Assembly (NCBI GenBank): GCA_947372465.1
Contig: CANBTT010000027.1
Coordinates: 1 to 40,353, forward strand
Direction: 5' to 3'
Source of the DNA: Burkholderiales bacterium
GTDB lineage: Bacteria > Pseudomonadota > Gammaproteobacteria > Burkholderiales > Burkholderiaceae_C
DNA: 40,353 nucleotides
This document shows, piece after piece, positions 26,499 through 35,077 of this stretch. Below the pieces are notes generated by a model. It was not told where the DNA came from, did not search any database, and worked only from the letters and a program-made list of their open reading frames with translations. The position numbers and the translations under genes were made by a program. Each line of letters begins with the position of its first letter. Within the stretch, counting starts at the first letter, position 1.

Positions 26499-26554
26499 TC
26501 GGTAACAAGCCCTCTTTTGAGCAATCTTTTCTTTTTTGTGCAAAATGGTTTGCT

Positions 26555-27622
26555 ATGACGCTTAAATTATCCGTTCTCGATCAGTCCGTTGGGGTGGTGG
26601 GCCGAGCCCAAGACCAAATCATTCGACAAACCGTAGAGCTCGCTCAAAGTTGCGAGGCCATGGGTTACAACCGTTTTTGGGTCAGTGAGCACCACAGCCA
26701 TCCAGGTATTTTGGGCACGGCGCCTGAGATACTGATGGCCGCCATTGCCATGAAGACCACTCGCATTCGAATTGGAAGTGCTGGGGTGATGTTGCCCCAT
26801 TATGCGGCCCTCAAAGTGGCTGAGCAATTTCGAGTGCTTGAAGCCTTGGCGCCTGGGCGCATCGACATTGGTCTTGGGCGCGCACCGGGAAGTGACAGGA
26901 AGACGGCTCAACTGCTCAATCCCAATCAGTTTGCATCGGATCAATTTCCCCAGCAAATTTTAGAGCTGAAGGCTTGGTTGTCAGGCACCCCACTGCCTGC
27001 TGGACATCCAGGTCATGGTGTATTTGCTTACCCCCAATCTGAAACATGTCCGCAGATATGGATTTTAGGCAGCTCTGACTATGGCGCCCAATTGGCGGCC
27101 CATTTCGGCTTGCCTTATGCTTTTGCGCACTTCATCACCGATGGACAAGGGGTTGACCAAGCCATGGGCTTGTATCACGATGGCTTCAAACCCAGCGACA
27201 CGCGATCAAAGCCGCATGCCACCCTTTGTGTTTGGGCATTGGTCGCACAGACCAAGGAGGAAGCGCTCAAAGAATTCAGCAGTCGTGCGCGTTTCAAGAT
27301 GGACCGCAACTATGGCACCATCTCACCTTTGATGACGGCTCAAGCGGCGCAATCCTCCTTCAGGCCGGAGGAGATGGGCGCCTTGCAGCAACTGCAGCAA
27401 AAGGCCATCGTTGGAGACCCAAAGGAAGTGGGAGACCACCTCAGAGGATTGGCCGAGCGTTTTGATCTGGATGAGATCGTGGTCATCACATGGGCCCACG
27501 ACCCTGTCGTGCAACAAAGGTCTTACGCATTGTTGGCACAGGAGTTGGGTCTGAGCCCGCAGAGCGCTCCATCCTCTGACGCCCAAAGGGGCGAGTCTCG
27601 AGACGCTGTCGCTTTGGTTTGA
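26555..27622 (+). CDS. LLM-class (luciferase-like) flavin-dependent monooxygenase
   Basis: A 355-residue TIM-barrel flavoprotein of the bacterial luciferase-like group, MsnO8/YvbT-like. Family motifs: LSVLDQSVG at the start, MGYNRFWVSEHHSHPGILGTAPE, IRIGSAGVMLPHYAALKVAEQFRVLEALAPGRIDIGLGRAPGSD, and IWILGSSDYGAQLAA. These proteins oxidise small substrates with reduced FMN; the substrate here is unknown. The start is placed at the ATG 26555, because the 32 upstream in-frame residues have no family resemblance. It follows ettA by 99 bp and converges on the thiolase gene. Confidence 0.88.
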   Translation: MTLKLSVLDQSVGVVGRAQDQIIRQTVELAQSCEAMGYNRFWVSEHHSHPGILGTAPEILMAAIAMKTTRIRIGSAGVMLPHYAALKVAEQFRVLEALAPGRIDIGLGRAPGSDRKTAQLLNPNQFASDQFPQQILELKAWLSGTPLPAGHPGHGVFAYPQSETCPQIWILGSSDYGAQLAAHFGLPYAFAHFITDGQGVDQAMGLYHDGFKPSDTRSKPHATLCVWALVAQTKEEALKEFSSRARFKMDRNYGTISPLMTAQAAQSSFRPEEMGALQQLQQKAIVGDPKEVGDHLRGLAERFDLDEIVVITWAHDPVVQQRSYALLAQELGLSPQSAPSSDAQRGESRDAVALV

Positions 27623-27635
27623 GCGGACTTCACCA

Positions 27636-27648
27636 GGGCCTCAGGCCC
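27636..27648. terminator. Short GC-rich hairpin between convergent genes
   Basis: GGGCC (27636-27640), TCA, GGCCC (27644-27648) lies in the 32-bp gap between the monooxygenase and thiolase stops. It has no T-run, so it is only a possible bidirectional terminator. Confidence 0.3.
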
Positions 27649-27654
27649 CTCTCC

Positions 27655-28836
27655 TCAAAGCCGCTCAAAGACAGCGGCAATGCCTTGGCCACCACCGATG
27701 CACATGGTCACCAGTGCGTAACGCCCTTGGATGCGTTCGAGTTCATGAAGTGCTTTCACCGTGATCAGCGCGCCAGTTGCCCCAATGGGGTGACCCAAAG
27801 AGATGCCTGAGCCGTTGGGATTCACCTTTTTCTCATCGAGTCCCAAATCTTTGATGACGGCACAGGCTTGGGCTGCAAAGGCTTCGTTCGCTTCAATCAC
27901 ATCCAAGTCTTGGACCGTGAGGCCTGCCTTCTTGAGGGCGGCTTGCGTTGCAGGGACGGGTCCCATGCCCATGTATTTGGGCTCTACGCCGCTGTGAGCG
28001 TAACTGACCAAGCGAGCCATGGGTTTGAGATGGCGCTCTTTTGCGCTTTGAGCATCCATCAGCACCAAGGCCGCTGCTGCATCGTTGATGCCAGAGGCAT
28101 TGCCAGCGGTCACACTGCCATTTTCTTTGATGAAGACGGGCTTGAGCTTTGAGAAGTCGTCCAATTTTGCGTTCACTCTGAAGTGTTCATCGCTTGCCCA
28201 AGCCACGGGGCCTTGTCTTGATTTGAGCATCACTGGGGTGATCTGATCTTTGAAGAGGCCAGCGGAGATGGCTCTTTCAGCCCGCAGGTGGCTCTCAAGA
28301 GCCAGGGCGTCTTGAGCCTCTCGGGCGATGCCCCATTTGGCGGCAATGTTCTCTGCGGTCACGCCCATGTGAATTTTGTCAAACGGGTCGTGCAAGGCGC
28401 CGACCATCATGTCAATCAAACTTGCATCTCCCATGCGTTGGCCAAATCGCTGTGTCGTATTTAAAAAGGGACCACGAGACATGTTTTCTGCGCCACCTGC
28501 CACAGCGATGTCGGTGTCGCCCAGCATGATGGATTGCGCTGCACACACCAGCGCTTGAAGCCCAGAGCCGCACAAACGGTTGACATTGAACGCAGTGACC
28601 CTTTGATCACAGCCCGCATTGAGCGCTGCGACTCTAGAAAGGTAGAGGTCCTTGGGCTCGGTGTTGACCACGTGCCCCATGACCACTTGGTCAACGTCAC
28701 TGCCTTTGATTTGTGCACGTTCAAGGGCCGCTTTGACGGCTGTGGTGGCCAACTCTGTAACGGGCGTGTCTTTGAGGCTGCCTCCAAAGGTCCCGATGGC
28801 CGTTCTCATGCCACTGACGATGACGACTTCACGCAT
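27655..28836 (-). CDS. Acetyl-CoA acetyltransferase / thiolase
   Basis: A 393-residue biosynthetic-type thiolase that condenses two acyl-CoA units or cleaves 3-ketoacyl-CoA. The nucleophilic Cys is in NRLCGSGLQAL near residue 90, GGAENMSRGP follows, the catalytic His is in NGSGISLGHPIGATGA and the second Cys in MCIGGGQG. Length and motifs fit PhaA/BktB/AtoB-type enzymes. No phaB or phaC gene is adjacent, so a polyhydroxybutyrate role is only possible. The ATG (28834-28836) has CAGGAGA a few bases upstream. It follows the ferredoxin-pseudouridine synthase gene on the same strand after about 120 bp. Confidence 0.93.
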   Translation of the reverse strand: MREVVIVSGMRTAIGTFGGSLKDTPVTELATTAVKAALERAQIKGSDVDQVVMGHVVNTEPKDLYLSRVAALNAGCDQRVTAFNVNRLCGSGLQALVCAAQSIMLGDTDIAVAGGAENMSRGPFLNTTQRFGQRMGDASLIDMMVGALHDPFDKIHMGVTAENIAAKWGIAREAQDALALESHLRAERAISAGLFKDQITPVMLKSRQGPVAWASDEHFRVNAKLDDFSKLKPVFIKENGSVTAGNASGINDAAAALVLMDAQSAKERHLKPMARLVSYAHSGVEPKYMGMGPVPATQAALKKAGLTVQDLDVIEANEAFAAQACAVIKDLGLDEKKVNPNGSGISLGHPIGATGALITVKALHELERIQGRYALVTMCIGGGQGIAAVFERL

Positions 28837-28958
28837 GCTGTTCTCCTGAGGTTGGATGGGTTCAATAAAAGGTTCAGAGATCATATCCAAAAAACATCTC
28901 AAAACGTTTGATCAAGCTCAATTGATTTCGCTCACCCAAGTGTTCGAAGGCGCCGGCC

Positions 28959-29903
28959 TCAATCTGGGTAGAAGTCTTGAGGACAGCTTGATTGGATCTC
29001 AAAGGGTTTAAGTGTGAAGGGGTGCACAAAGCGCAAAGTTTGTGCGTGCAGTAAAAGTCGTGTTGATTGATTCACAACATCTTCGGGGGCGTAAAGCCCA
29101 TCGCCTAGGATGGGGTGTCCAATGTGGGACAAATGGACTCGAATTTGGTGGGTGCGCCCACTGAGAGGTTCAATTTCAAGCAAAGAGTGTTTGTGGTTGG
29201 ACTGGATGCAACGGTATCGGGTTTGGCTGGCCTTGCCTTTGGGGTTCACCACTCTCATCGGGCGCAAAGGCCAATCGGCATAAATGGGTGCATCGATCAG
29301 TTGCCAAGATGAAGAAACGGGCAAGGTGCCCTGTACTTTTGCCATGTAACGCTTGTGAATTTGGCCACAAGAGAACATCTGGTTCAAGTGCTTTTGAGCT
29401 TCTTGGCCCAGCGCCATTAAAAGCAAGCCCGAGGTGGCTTGGTCCAATCGATGAACGATGTGTGCATCGGGGTATTTTTCCAGAACTCGAGAGGACAAGC
29501 AGTCGCTTTTTAATGGACCTCGACCAGGCACAGACAGCAAGCCACTGGGTTTGTCCAAGACCAAAAAGCTCGGGTCATGCGCGAGCAAATGAAAAGCTTT
29601 GGCATAGACCTCTTTGGACAAATGTGCGTCCTCGATGCAGACGTCCCCTTGAGGCAGAGCAACGCAGCAAAGTGTGTCGCCATGAAGTTTCTCCTCCAAG
29701 CTCAACCCAGGCCACTCCACGGCGTAGGCGTATTGAGTGCTTGGGGTGTGAACCAAGCAGGTCCTGCAAGTGCCGTTTCTGCAACTGCTGGGCAACTCAA
29801 TGCCTTGGCGCATGGCGCTTTGCAAAAGTGTTTCATCCGAAGCGCAGCGCCATTGGACCTTAGAGGTCTTTAGTGTGATGGTGAATGACTCAAGCTTGTT
29901 CAA
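28959..29903 (-). CDS. RluA-family pseudouridine synthase with N-terminal [2Fe-2S] ferredoxin domain
   Basis: A 314-residue two-domain protein in one intact frame. Residues 1-95 are a plant-type ferredoxin: Cys41, Cys46, Cys49 and Cys79 have exactly the C-x4-C-x2-C-x29-C spacing. Residues 105-314 are an RluA-type pseudouridine synthase: LVLDKPSGLLSVPG, the catalytic Asp154 in HRLDQATSGLLLMA, HKRYMAKVQG, and EIEPLSGRTHQIRVHLSHIGHPILGDGLY. It isomerises uridine in rRNA or tRNA, a reaction that needs no redox cofactor, so the role of the cluster is unclear (structural, RNA-binding, oxygen sensing or electron supply). The TTG start overlaps the end of queG by 14 bases, so the two are probably coupled. 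Confidence 0.88.
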   Translation of the reverse strand: MNKLESFTITLKTSKVQWRCASDETLLQSAMRQGIELPSSCRNGTCRTCLVHTPSTQYAYAVEWPGLSLEEKLHGDTLCCVALPQGDVCIEDAHLSKEVYAKAFHLLAHDPSFLVLDKPSGLLSVPGRGPLKSDCLSSRVLEKYPDAHIVHRLDQATSGLLLMALGQEAQKHLNQMFSCGQIHKRYMAKVQGTLPVSSSWQLIDAPIYADWPLRPMRVVNPKGKASQTRYRCIQSNHKHSLLEIEPLSGRTHQIRVHLSHIGHPILGDGLYAPEDVVNQSTRLLLHAQTLRFVHPFTLKPFEIQSSCPQDFYPD

Positions 29904-31092
29904 GGGCCCATCTCACATGTTCTTTGACCAAGTCGCTTGGGTGGTCGAGTCGCAAGCTCAGGGCATGCCTCACCTCTGCTTGGTGTATTTTATCGCTCGA
30001 CTTGGCCAAGCTGTTGCCAAGCGCAATGGCCAAGTTTCTGAGCCATTTCTCATGGCCGATTCTTCGAATGGCGCTGCCTTGTGTGTGGTTTAAAAAATCA
30101 GCTTCGCTCCAAGCCCACAGTTGCAAAAGGGATTGATGGGTCAAGATCTCTCGGCTTTGAAAATCGGTCAGCGCGGTTGGCGTTGCAAATTTATTCCATG
30201 GGCAAATCAATTGACAATCATCACAGCCATAAATCCGGTTGCCCATGAGGGGTCTAAGAGAGACGTCAATGGATCCGGGGTGCTCAATGGTGAGGTATGA
30301 AATGCATCGCCTTGCATCCAGTTGATAAGGCGCCACAATGGCTTGCGTTGGACAGATGTCCATGCAAGCGGTGCACGATCCGCAGTGCTCTACAGCGGCT
30401 GTATCAGGGGCGATTTCATGCAAATCAAAATTGACAAATATTTCCCCCAAGAAAAACATGGAGCCCGCATCTCGATTGAGCAGCAAAGTGTGCTTGCCCC
30501 GCCATCCAATGTGCGAGCGTGCTCCTAGCTCCACCTCCATCACAGGAGCGGAGTCGCAAAAAACACGGTGCGTCATGTCCGAGAGATCGGATTTGATGAG
30601 TTTTGCGAGTTGTTCGAGGCGAAGTTTGACGCTCTTGTGGTAGTCTTTGCCCCTGGCATACAAGGAGACATAGGCTTGTTCGGGGGTGTTGATTTGTGCC
30701 CACTCGTTGGCGATCCAATGGCTGGTCTGCTTGATTGGGGCAAAAGGACTTGCTGGGCTTGCTGGGTTGTTACTAAAATGAAGCGTCTGGCCATGCGATG
30801 GGGTTTGTTCTGCTGTGGTCGTCTTGGGGACTTGGGTGGGTGAAGCCGGGCTCAGATAGTTCATGCGAGCGGTGATCACGCTGATGGTGCCTGGCAGCAA
30901 TTCCCAAGGCCTGGCTCTCATGAGTCCGTGGCGTTTCATGTAGCTCATTTCCCCATGAAACCCCTTCTCAAGCCAATCAAGCAGAGGTTTTTCTGCATGG
31001 GACAGGTCAACGCTGGCCACGCCAATTTGAGAAAAACCAAGGGACTGTCCCCAGGATTGAATTTTTTTGAACAAATGAGATGGATCTGACAA
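29890..31092 (-). CDS. queG: Epoxyqueuosine reductase
   Basis: About 400 residues. QueG reduces epoxyqueuosine to queuosine at tRNA position 34 using cobalamin and two [4Fe-4S] clusters. The catalytic region VFCDSAPVMEVELGARSHIGWRGKHTLLLNRDAGS is intact, and the cluster motifs are CGSCTACMDICPTQA and GCDDCQLICPWN; HEAT-like helices end the protein. About 45 extra residues, low-complexity and rich in Pro, Ser and Thr, interrupt the region after ITARMNYL compared with Escherichia coli. I prefer the TTG at 31090-31092, with AAAGGG upstream, because it gives a normal N-terminus and avoids overlapping tsaE. An ATG at 31159-31161 is the main alternative. Confidence 0.93.
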   Translation of the reverse strand: MSDPSHLFKKIQSWGQSLGFSQIGVASVDLSHAEKPLLDWLEKGFHGEMSYMKRHGLMRARPWELLPGTISVITARMNYLSPASPTQVPKTTTAEQTPSHGQTLHFSNNPASPASPFAPIKQTSHWIANEWAQINTPEQAYVSLYARGKDYHKSVKLRLEQLAKLIKSDLSDMTHRVFCDSAPVMEVELGARSHIGWRGKHTLLLNRDAGSMFFLGEIFVNFDLHEIAPDTAAVEHCGSCTACMDICPTQAIVAPYQLDARRCISYLTIEHPGSIDVSLRPLMGNRIYGCDDCQLICPWNKFATPTALTDFQSREILTHQSLLQLWAWSEADFLNHTQGSAIRRIGHEKWLRNLAIALGNSLAKSSDKIHQAEVRHALSLRLDHPSDLVKEHVRWALEQA

Positions 31093-31105
31093 AACGAGAT
31101 GCCCT

Positions 31106-31585
31106 TTGAGTAATTCAACACCAACAATTAATTTGCTTTGGCTCGATGAGCAACAAACCATGGATTTTGCACGCAAACTCGCACTTCATCCAGGTGTGCT
31201 TGATGCAAAAATTGCCCTCTATGGCGATCTTGGCACAGGCAAGACAACCATGAGCAGGCATTTGCTCAGAGCATTGGGTGTAGACGGGACCATCAAAAGC
31301 CCCACCTACACCATTGTTGAATCATACGAGACTTTGTTTCAAGGTCAGGCCTTGTCCATTTGGCACATGGATTTTTATCGATTCAATGATCCCTATGAGT
31401 GGGAGGATGCGGGATTTAGAGATATTTTTTCTGCAAAGGGGCTCAAAATATATGAATGGCCAGAAAAAGTCAGTACCCTGACACCTTTGCCAGATTTAGA
31501 GATTCATCTGGCGCTCAACCCGATGGAGCAAAGGGAGGTGAGCCTGAGCGTTAATCCCTTTGGTACATTAAAAACATTTGTTTAA
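31106..31585 (+). CDS. tsaE: tRNA threonylcarbamoyladenosine biosynthesis ATPase TsaE
   Basis: A 159-residue P-loop protein of the TsaB-TsaD-TsaE complex that makes the t6A modification at tRNA position 37. Walker A is GDLGTGKTTMSRHLL, then IKSPTYTIVESYE and the conserved HMDFYRFNDPYEWEDAGF, with a C-terminal IYEWPEKV. All expected motifs are present. The start appears to be a TTG at 31106; the next in-frame ATG (31160) would remove the first strand. It faces queG with only 13 bp between the proposed start codons, and amiC follows 27 bp downstream. Confidence 0.92.
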   Translation: MSNSTPTINLLWLDEQQTMDFARKLALHPGVLDAKIALYGDLGTGKTTMSRHLLRALGVDGTIKSPTYTIVESYETLFQGQALSIWHMDFYRFNDPYEWEDAGFRDIFSAKGLKIYEWPEKVSTLTPLPDLEIHLALNPMEQREVSLSVNPFGTLKTFV

Positions 31586-31612
31586 ACAGTTTGATGTTGA
31601 CTTCTTTTTAAA

Positions 31613-33091
31613 ATGAAAATCACGCATTTGTCTGCATCAAACCCTTTGCTCAGTCGGCGTGAATGGTTGAGGGGCTCAACCCTTTTGTTGAGCTTGGGGC
31701 TTCAAGAGTTGGCTTGGGGGGCCAGTGTCTTGGCCGTGAGAATATGGCCAGCAAGCGAATACACGCGCGTGACCATTGAGTCTGACGTTCCACTTCGCAG
31801 TCAACCCCTTTTGATTTCAGACCCGCCACGCATAGCGATTGACATCGATGGGACAGAGTTGAACGCAGCGTTGAAAGACTTGGTCAGTCAAGTCAAAGGG
31901 GACGACCCCTTCATCAGTGGCGTCAGGGTGGGGCAATATGGCCCAGGCGTGGTGAGGTTGGTGTTTGACTTGAGGCAAATGGTGAGACCTCAACTCTTTA
32001 ATTTGGCGCCCGTTTTGGCCGCTCGCATGGACCAAGCGCGTTACAACCATCGCTTGGTGATGGATCTGTATCCAACGAAAGCCTTGGACCCGCTTGAAGC
32101 GTTGATTGCTCAGCATGTGAAACCGATCCCACAAGTCGACAGTGCCGCACTCAAAGCGCCCAGCCCCGCCCCAGCCACCCAACGCCCGCTTGAAGCACCA
32201 TCCAAAGCCGATGAAGATGTTTTGTCAACTTGGATTGAGGAGCAAAGCAAGAAACCCATCTTGAGGCCCACGCCCCAAGCGCCCATCGTCCCCAAGGAAA
32301 GCGCCAAAGACTTGGCCATGCAAGCCCCCTTGAGTGACGGCACTGCAGAGCTCATCGATCGGTGGATTGTGGTGGCGATTGATCCCGGACATGGCGGAGA
32401 GGACCCGGGGGCAATTGGTCGACAAGGTACAAAGGAAAAAGATGTGGTCTTACAAATTGCAATGAAATTGAAGGCCTTGATCAACACGACCGTGATCAAG
32501 GGCCGTCAAGGCGATTTGGCCATGAGAGCTTTTTTAACTCGGGATGCAGACTATTTTGTGCCTTTGCAAGAGCGGGTTAAAAAAGCGCAAAGAGTACAGG
32601 CCGATCTGTTTGTGAGCTTGCATGCCGATGCGTACATCACACCCGACGCCAAGGGCGCAAGTGTTTTTGCTTTGAGTCAAAGTGGCGCCTCAAGTGCAGC
32701 CGCCAGGTGGATGGCCAATCAGGAAAACAAGGCTGACTTGGTGGGGGGGATCAATTTAAAGAACAAAGACGCAGTGGTACAAAAAACCTTGTTGGACATG
32801 AGCACAGACGCACAAATCAACTTCAGCTTGAAGTTGGGCTCCGAGTTCTTGGGTCAAATCAAACGGGTCGGCTCGCTTCACAAGGCAACAGTTGAGCAAG
32901 CGGGTTTTGCTGTTTTGAAGGCCCCTGATATTCCCAGTTTACTGGTTGAAACTGCGTTCATCAGCAACCCACAGGAGGAGGCGATGCTTGTCACTCAGAG
33001 CTTTCAAAATGACATGGCGGGTGCCATCCATGCAGCCATTGTGAAGTACTTTACCCGAATGCCTCCAAGCATCAGAAGTCGAACACTTTGA
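31613..33091 (+). CDS. amiC: N-acetylmuramoyl-L-alanine amidase, Tat-exported
   Basis: A 492-residue periplasmic zinc amidase that cleaves the septal peptidoglycan so daughter cells separate. The N-terminus has a twin-arginine signal, SRREWLRGSTLLLSLG, as in E. coli AmiA and AmiC. Residues 40-150 are an AMIN domain (VLAVRIWPASEYTRVTIESD), then a Pro- and Ala-rich linker to about residue 250, then the Amidase_3 domain with zinc ligands in AIDPGHGGEDPGAIG (His), KEKDVVLQIA (Glu) and SLHADA (His), and the catalytic Glu in LVETAFISNP. Order tsaE-amiC-mutL-miaA is typical, but here dioxygenase and dedA genes lie between amiC and mutL. Confidence 0.94.
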   Translation: MKITHLSASNPLLSRREWLRGSTLLLSLGLQELAWGASVLAVRIWPASEYTRVTIESDVPLRSQPLLISDPPRIAIDIDGTELNAALKDLVSQVKGDDPFISGVRVGQYGPGVVRLVFDLRQMVRPQLFNLAPVLAARMDQARYNHRLVMDLYPTKALDPLEALIAQHVKPIPQVDSAALKAPSPAPATQRPLEAPSKADEDVLSTWIEEQSKKPILRPTPQAPIVPKESAKDLAMQAPLSDGTAELIDRWIVVAIDPGHGGEDPGAIGRQGTKEKDVVLQIAMKLKALINTTVIKGRQGDLAMRAFLTRDADYFVPLQERVKKAQRVQADLFVSLHADAYITPDAKGASVFALSQSGASSAAARWMANQENKADLVGGINLKNKDAVVQKTLLDMSTDAQINFSLKLGSEFLGQIKRVGSLHKATVEQAGFAVLKAPDIPSLLVETAFISNPQEEAMLVTQSFQNDMAGAIHAAIVKYFTRMPPSIRSRTL

Positions 33092-33121
33092 CGCGAAAAA
33101 AATCACTCTTGGGTGAGCAAG

Positions 33122-33703
33122 CTAAATCGGGTAGATCAGTGAATTTAAAATCATTTCTGAGTCGTAAATGCAATGCCTGGAGGCTATTTTTAATCCCTCA
33201 GGCGTTTGCACCCAGTGATCCAAGTACTGCCCCACATTGAAGACCTCCGAGCTTTGAGCTGGTTTTGTCCTGAAGACGCAATAGTTGGTAGAGCTTACAA
33301 AAAGGGTGGGTGGGTTCGCGCTCAGCTCAAGCATGTGAGTCAATTCAGGTGCATCTTGTGAGCCCAGGATCAAGGCTTGTCCGATCACGTGTCGTGTGTA
33401 ATATGGGGCGTGAAAGATGGTTTGTGTGATGCCGTAAATACGGTCTTTCATCATGCCTTGGCTCTCCAAGTCGACAATGCAAAGCGGCAGCCCCCGGGCG
33501 TGGTTTTCTCGGGCTTGAATTTTGTAGCGAGCGTTTTCAATGAAAAAATTGGGCCACTCATTGAAGTTGCCGTCATTGAGCGTTTGAGCATACCTGGCAT
33601 TGGTGTGATTGATCTCAAACTGCAATTCCACCAGCGCTTGCTTGGCCACCATGGGCTTGAGCTGATCTAGCGTGAAGCGAGGGGTCGTTGTGGGTAAATT
33701 CAT
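33122..33703 (-). CDS. Aromatic-ring-hydroxylating dioxygenase, beta (small) subunit
   Basis: A 193-residue protein of the ring-hydroxylating beta subunit family, which has the NTF2-like cone fold and no cofactor. It stabilises the alpha-subunit trimer. Family segments are ALVELQFEINHTNARYAQTLNDGNFNEWPNFF, YKIQARENHARGLPLCIVD and KDRIYGITQTIFHAPYYTRHVIG. It overlaps the alpha subunit gene by four bases (ATGA), so the two are made together. Its closest recognisable relatives are small subunits of salicylate 5-hydroxylase and anthranilate dioxygenase, but I cannot settle the substrate. Confidence 0.9.
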   Translation of the reverse strand: MNLPTTTPRFTLDQLKPMVAKQALVELQFEINHTNARYAQTLNDGNFNEWPNFFIENARYKIQARENHARGLPLCIVDLESQGMMKDRIYGITQTIFHAPYYTRHVIGQALILGSQDAPELTHMLELSANPPTLFVSSTNYCVFRTKPAQSSEVFNVGQYLDHWVQTPEGLKIASRHCIYDSEMILNSLIYPI

Positions 33704-35055
33704 AGATCCATCACCTCTCTCCAGTAGCGGTACATGCCTCGGATGAGGGTCTCGGTGACCATGTGCTCAGTGTTTTGAACGCCCACGCCATCCAGCTCAC
33801 AAAGTGTTTGGCCTTCTTGTTGTCCGTCGCTGTTGAATTGCTTAAAACCGCTTTGGCTGAATTCGATCACTTCCCCGTCATCTGCGCTGACATATCCCGC
33901 TGGGCCAAAGAGGTTGGATTGCCGCAGCCGCCTTTGTGTCATCTCAGGCGTGTCGTCTTGGAAACCAAAGTGAGTCCAGACAAAATCAAAGCTGCCATTT
34001 CCGTTTGGGATGATTTGTCGGGTGGACAATGAGTTGACTTGCTGCTGAATGATCAGGCTCGGAAACAGGGTGATCATGGTGACACTGGGTGTGATGGTTT
34101 GACCGGCATTGCTGGGGTCCTCAACGCGCCACCATGGCTCGCTCACAATATCTAGCAGGCGGTCATCGTGCAGTTTCATATTGGCTTTGAAGCTCGTCAC
34201 CCCTTGGGTGACTTGCCCTTGACCGCCTTCATTGCGCCTTGAAAGCATCACGGCATGGCGCCCCTTTTCATCCAACACCATGCGACTGGTTTGATCCGCT
34301 CTCCAGAGCCCAAAAGTCACAAACCAAGTGTGCAAGAGTCCGGGGTGATAAGGGTCCTTGATGTTTTCCATCATCAGCTTCCAATTGCCGGGAATTCTTT
34401 GCCGGTTGTAGCCAAGCAGGGTCAATTCACGCCCTTTAAAGATTCGATCCACCCAGGGCAAGATGTTGGGGCCGAGATAGGTTTTCAGCTCCTGCGTGGA
34501 GTGATCAAAGCTTGCAAAAATCAAACCATGCAAAACTTCCACTTTCAGTTGATTCAGACCGTGTTCTTTGAGGTCAAAATCCGCAGGCATGCCGCCCTGA
34601 ACTTGGGATTCTTTCTTCACGCCGTCTTTGAAGGGCAGTCCGCCAAGGTCCCCATTCAGTTTGTAAGCCCATTGATGGTAGGGGCACACAAAACTGCGCT
34701 TGTTGCCGTGGGACTCTTGAACAAACCTCACGCCTCGGTGGGCACATCTGTTTTCTACGACACGAATGCCGTGGTCGCTCTCTTTGTGGTTCGGGTGAAT
34801 GTGGTCTCTGACCACAATGACTTCGCGCTCGCCAATTTGAGTTTTCTTAAAGTCTCCCAACTTGGGTATTTCTGCAAGCAAGCCAACGTAGCTCCAATGT
34901 GCGCCATAAAAAATCTTGCTCAGTTCTTTGGCGTGAACGGCCGGATCTGTGTAGACCCAAAACGGGATGCGACTGGTTTGTTGTCCTTCCCAATTTGCCC
35001 TGGCCTGGGGAGGGACTGCGTGCCCAAGGTGTTTGGATTCACTTGCTGCGTTCAT
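33700..35055 (-). CDS. Rieske aromatic-ring-hydroxylating dioxygenase, alpha (large) subunit
   Basis: A 451-residue oxygenase subunit. The Rieske [2Fe-2S] ligands are Cys104, His106, Cys124 and His127 (CAHRGVRFV ... CPYHQWAYKLNG). The catalytic mononuclear iron site is in MENIKDPYHPGLLH, with His237 and His242 as iron ligands and Asp234 bridging to the neighbouring Rieske centre; a later Asp in FQDDTPEM is the likely third ligand. It hydroxylates an aromatic acid with O2 and electrons from a ferredoxin and reductase, neither of which is encoded nearby. The pair resembles anthranilate or salicylate hydroxylases. It sits between amiC and dedA-mutL, away from other catabolic genes. Confidence 0.93.
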   Translation of the reverse strand: MNAASESKHLGHAVPPQARANWEGQQTSRIPFWVYTDPAVHAKELSKIFYGAHWSYVGLLAEIPKLGDFKKTQIGEREVIVVRDHIHPNHKESDHGIRVVENRCAHRGVRFVQESHGNKRSFVCPYHQWAYKLNGDLGGLPFKDGVKKESQVQGGMPADFDLKEHGLNQLKVEVLHGLIFASFDHSTQELKTYLGPNILPWVDRIFKGRELTLLGYNRQRIPGNWKLMMENIKDPYHPGLLHTWFVTFGLWRADQTSRMVLDEKGRHAVMLSRRNEGGQGQVTQGVTSFKANMKLHDDRLLDIVSEPWWRVEDPSNAGQTITPSVTMITLFPSLIIQQQVNSLSTRQIIPNGNGSFDFVWTHFGFQDDTPEMTQRRLRQSNLFGPAGYVSADDGEVIEFSQSGFKQFNSDGQQEGQTLCELDGVGVQNTEHMVTETLIRGMYRYWREVMDL

Positions 35056-35077
35056 GGTGGATGAGGCGTTAAAACAA

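Noticed and set aside
27655..28836. Polyhydroxybutyrate synthesis cluster
   Set aside because: The thiolase stands alone; no acetoacetyl-CoA reductase or PHA synthase gene is nearby.
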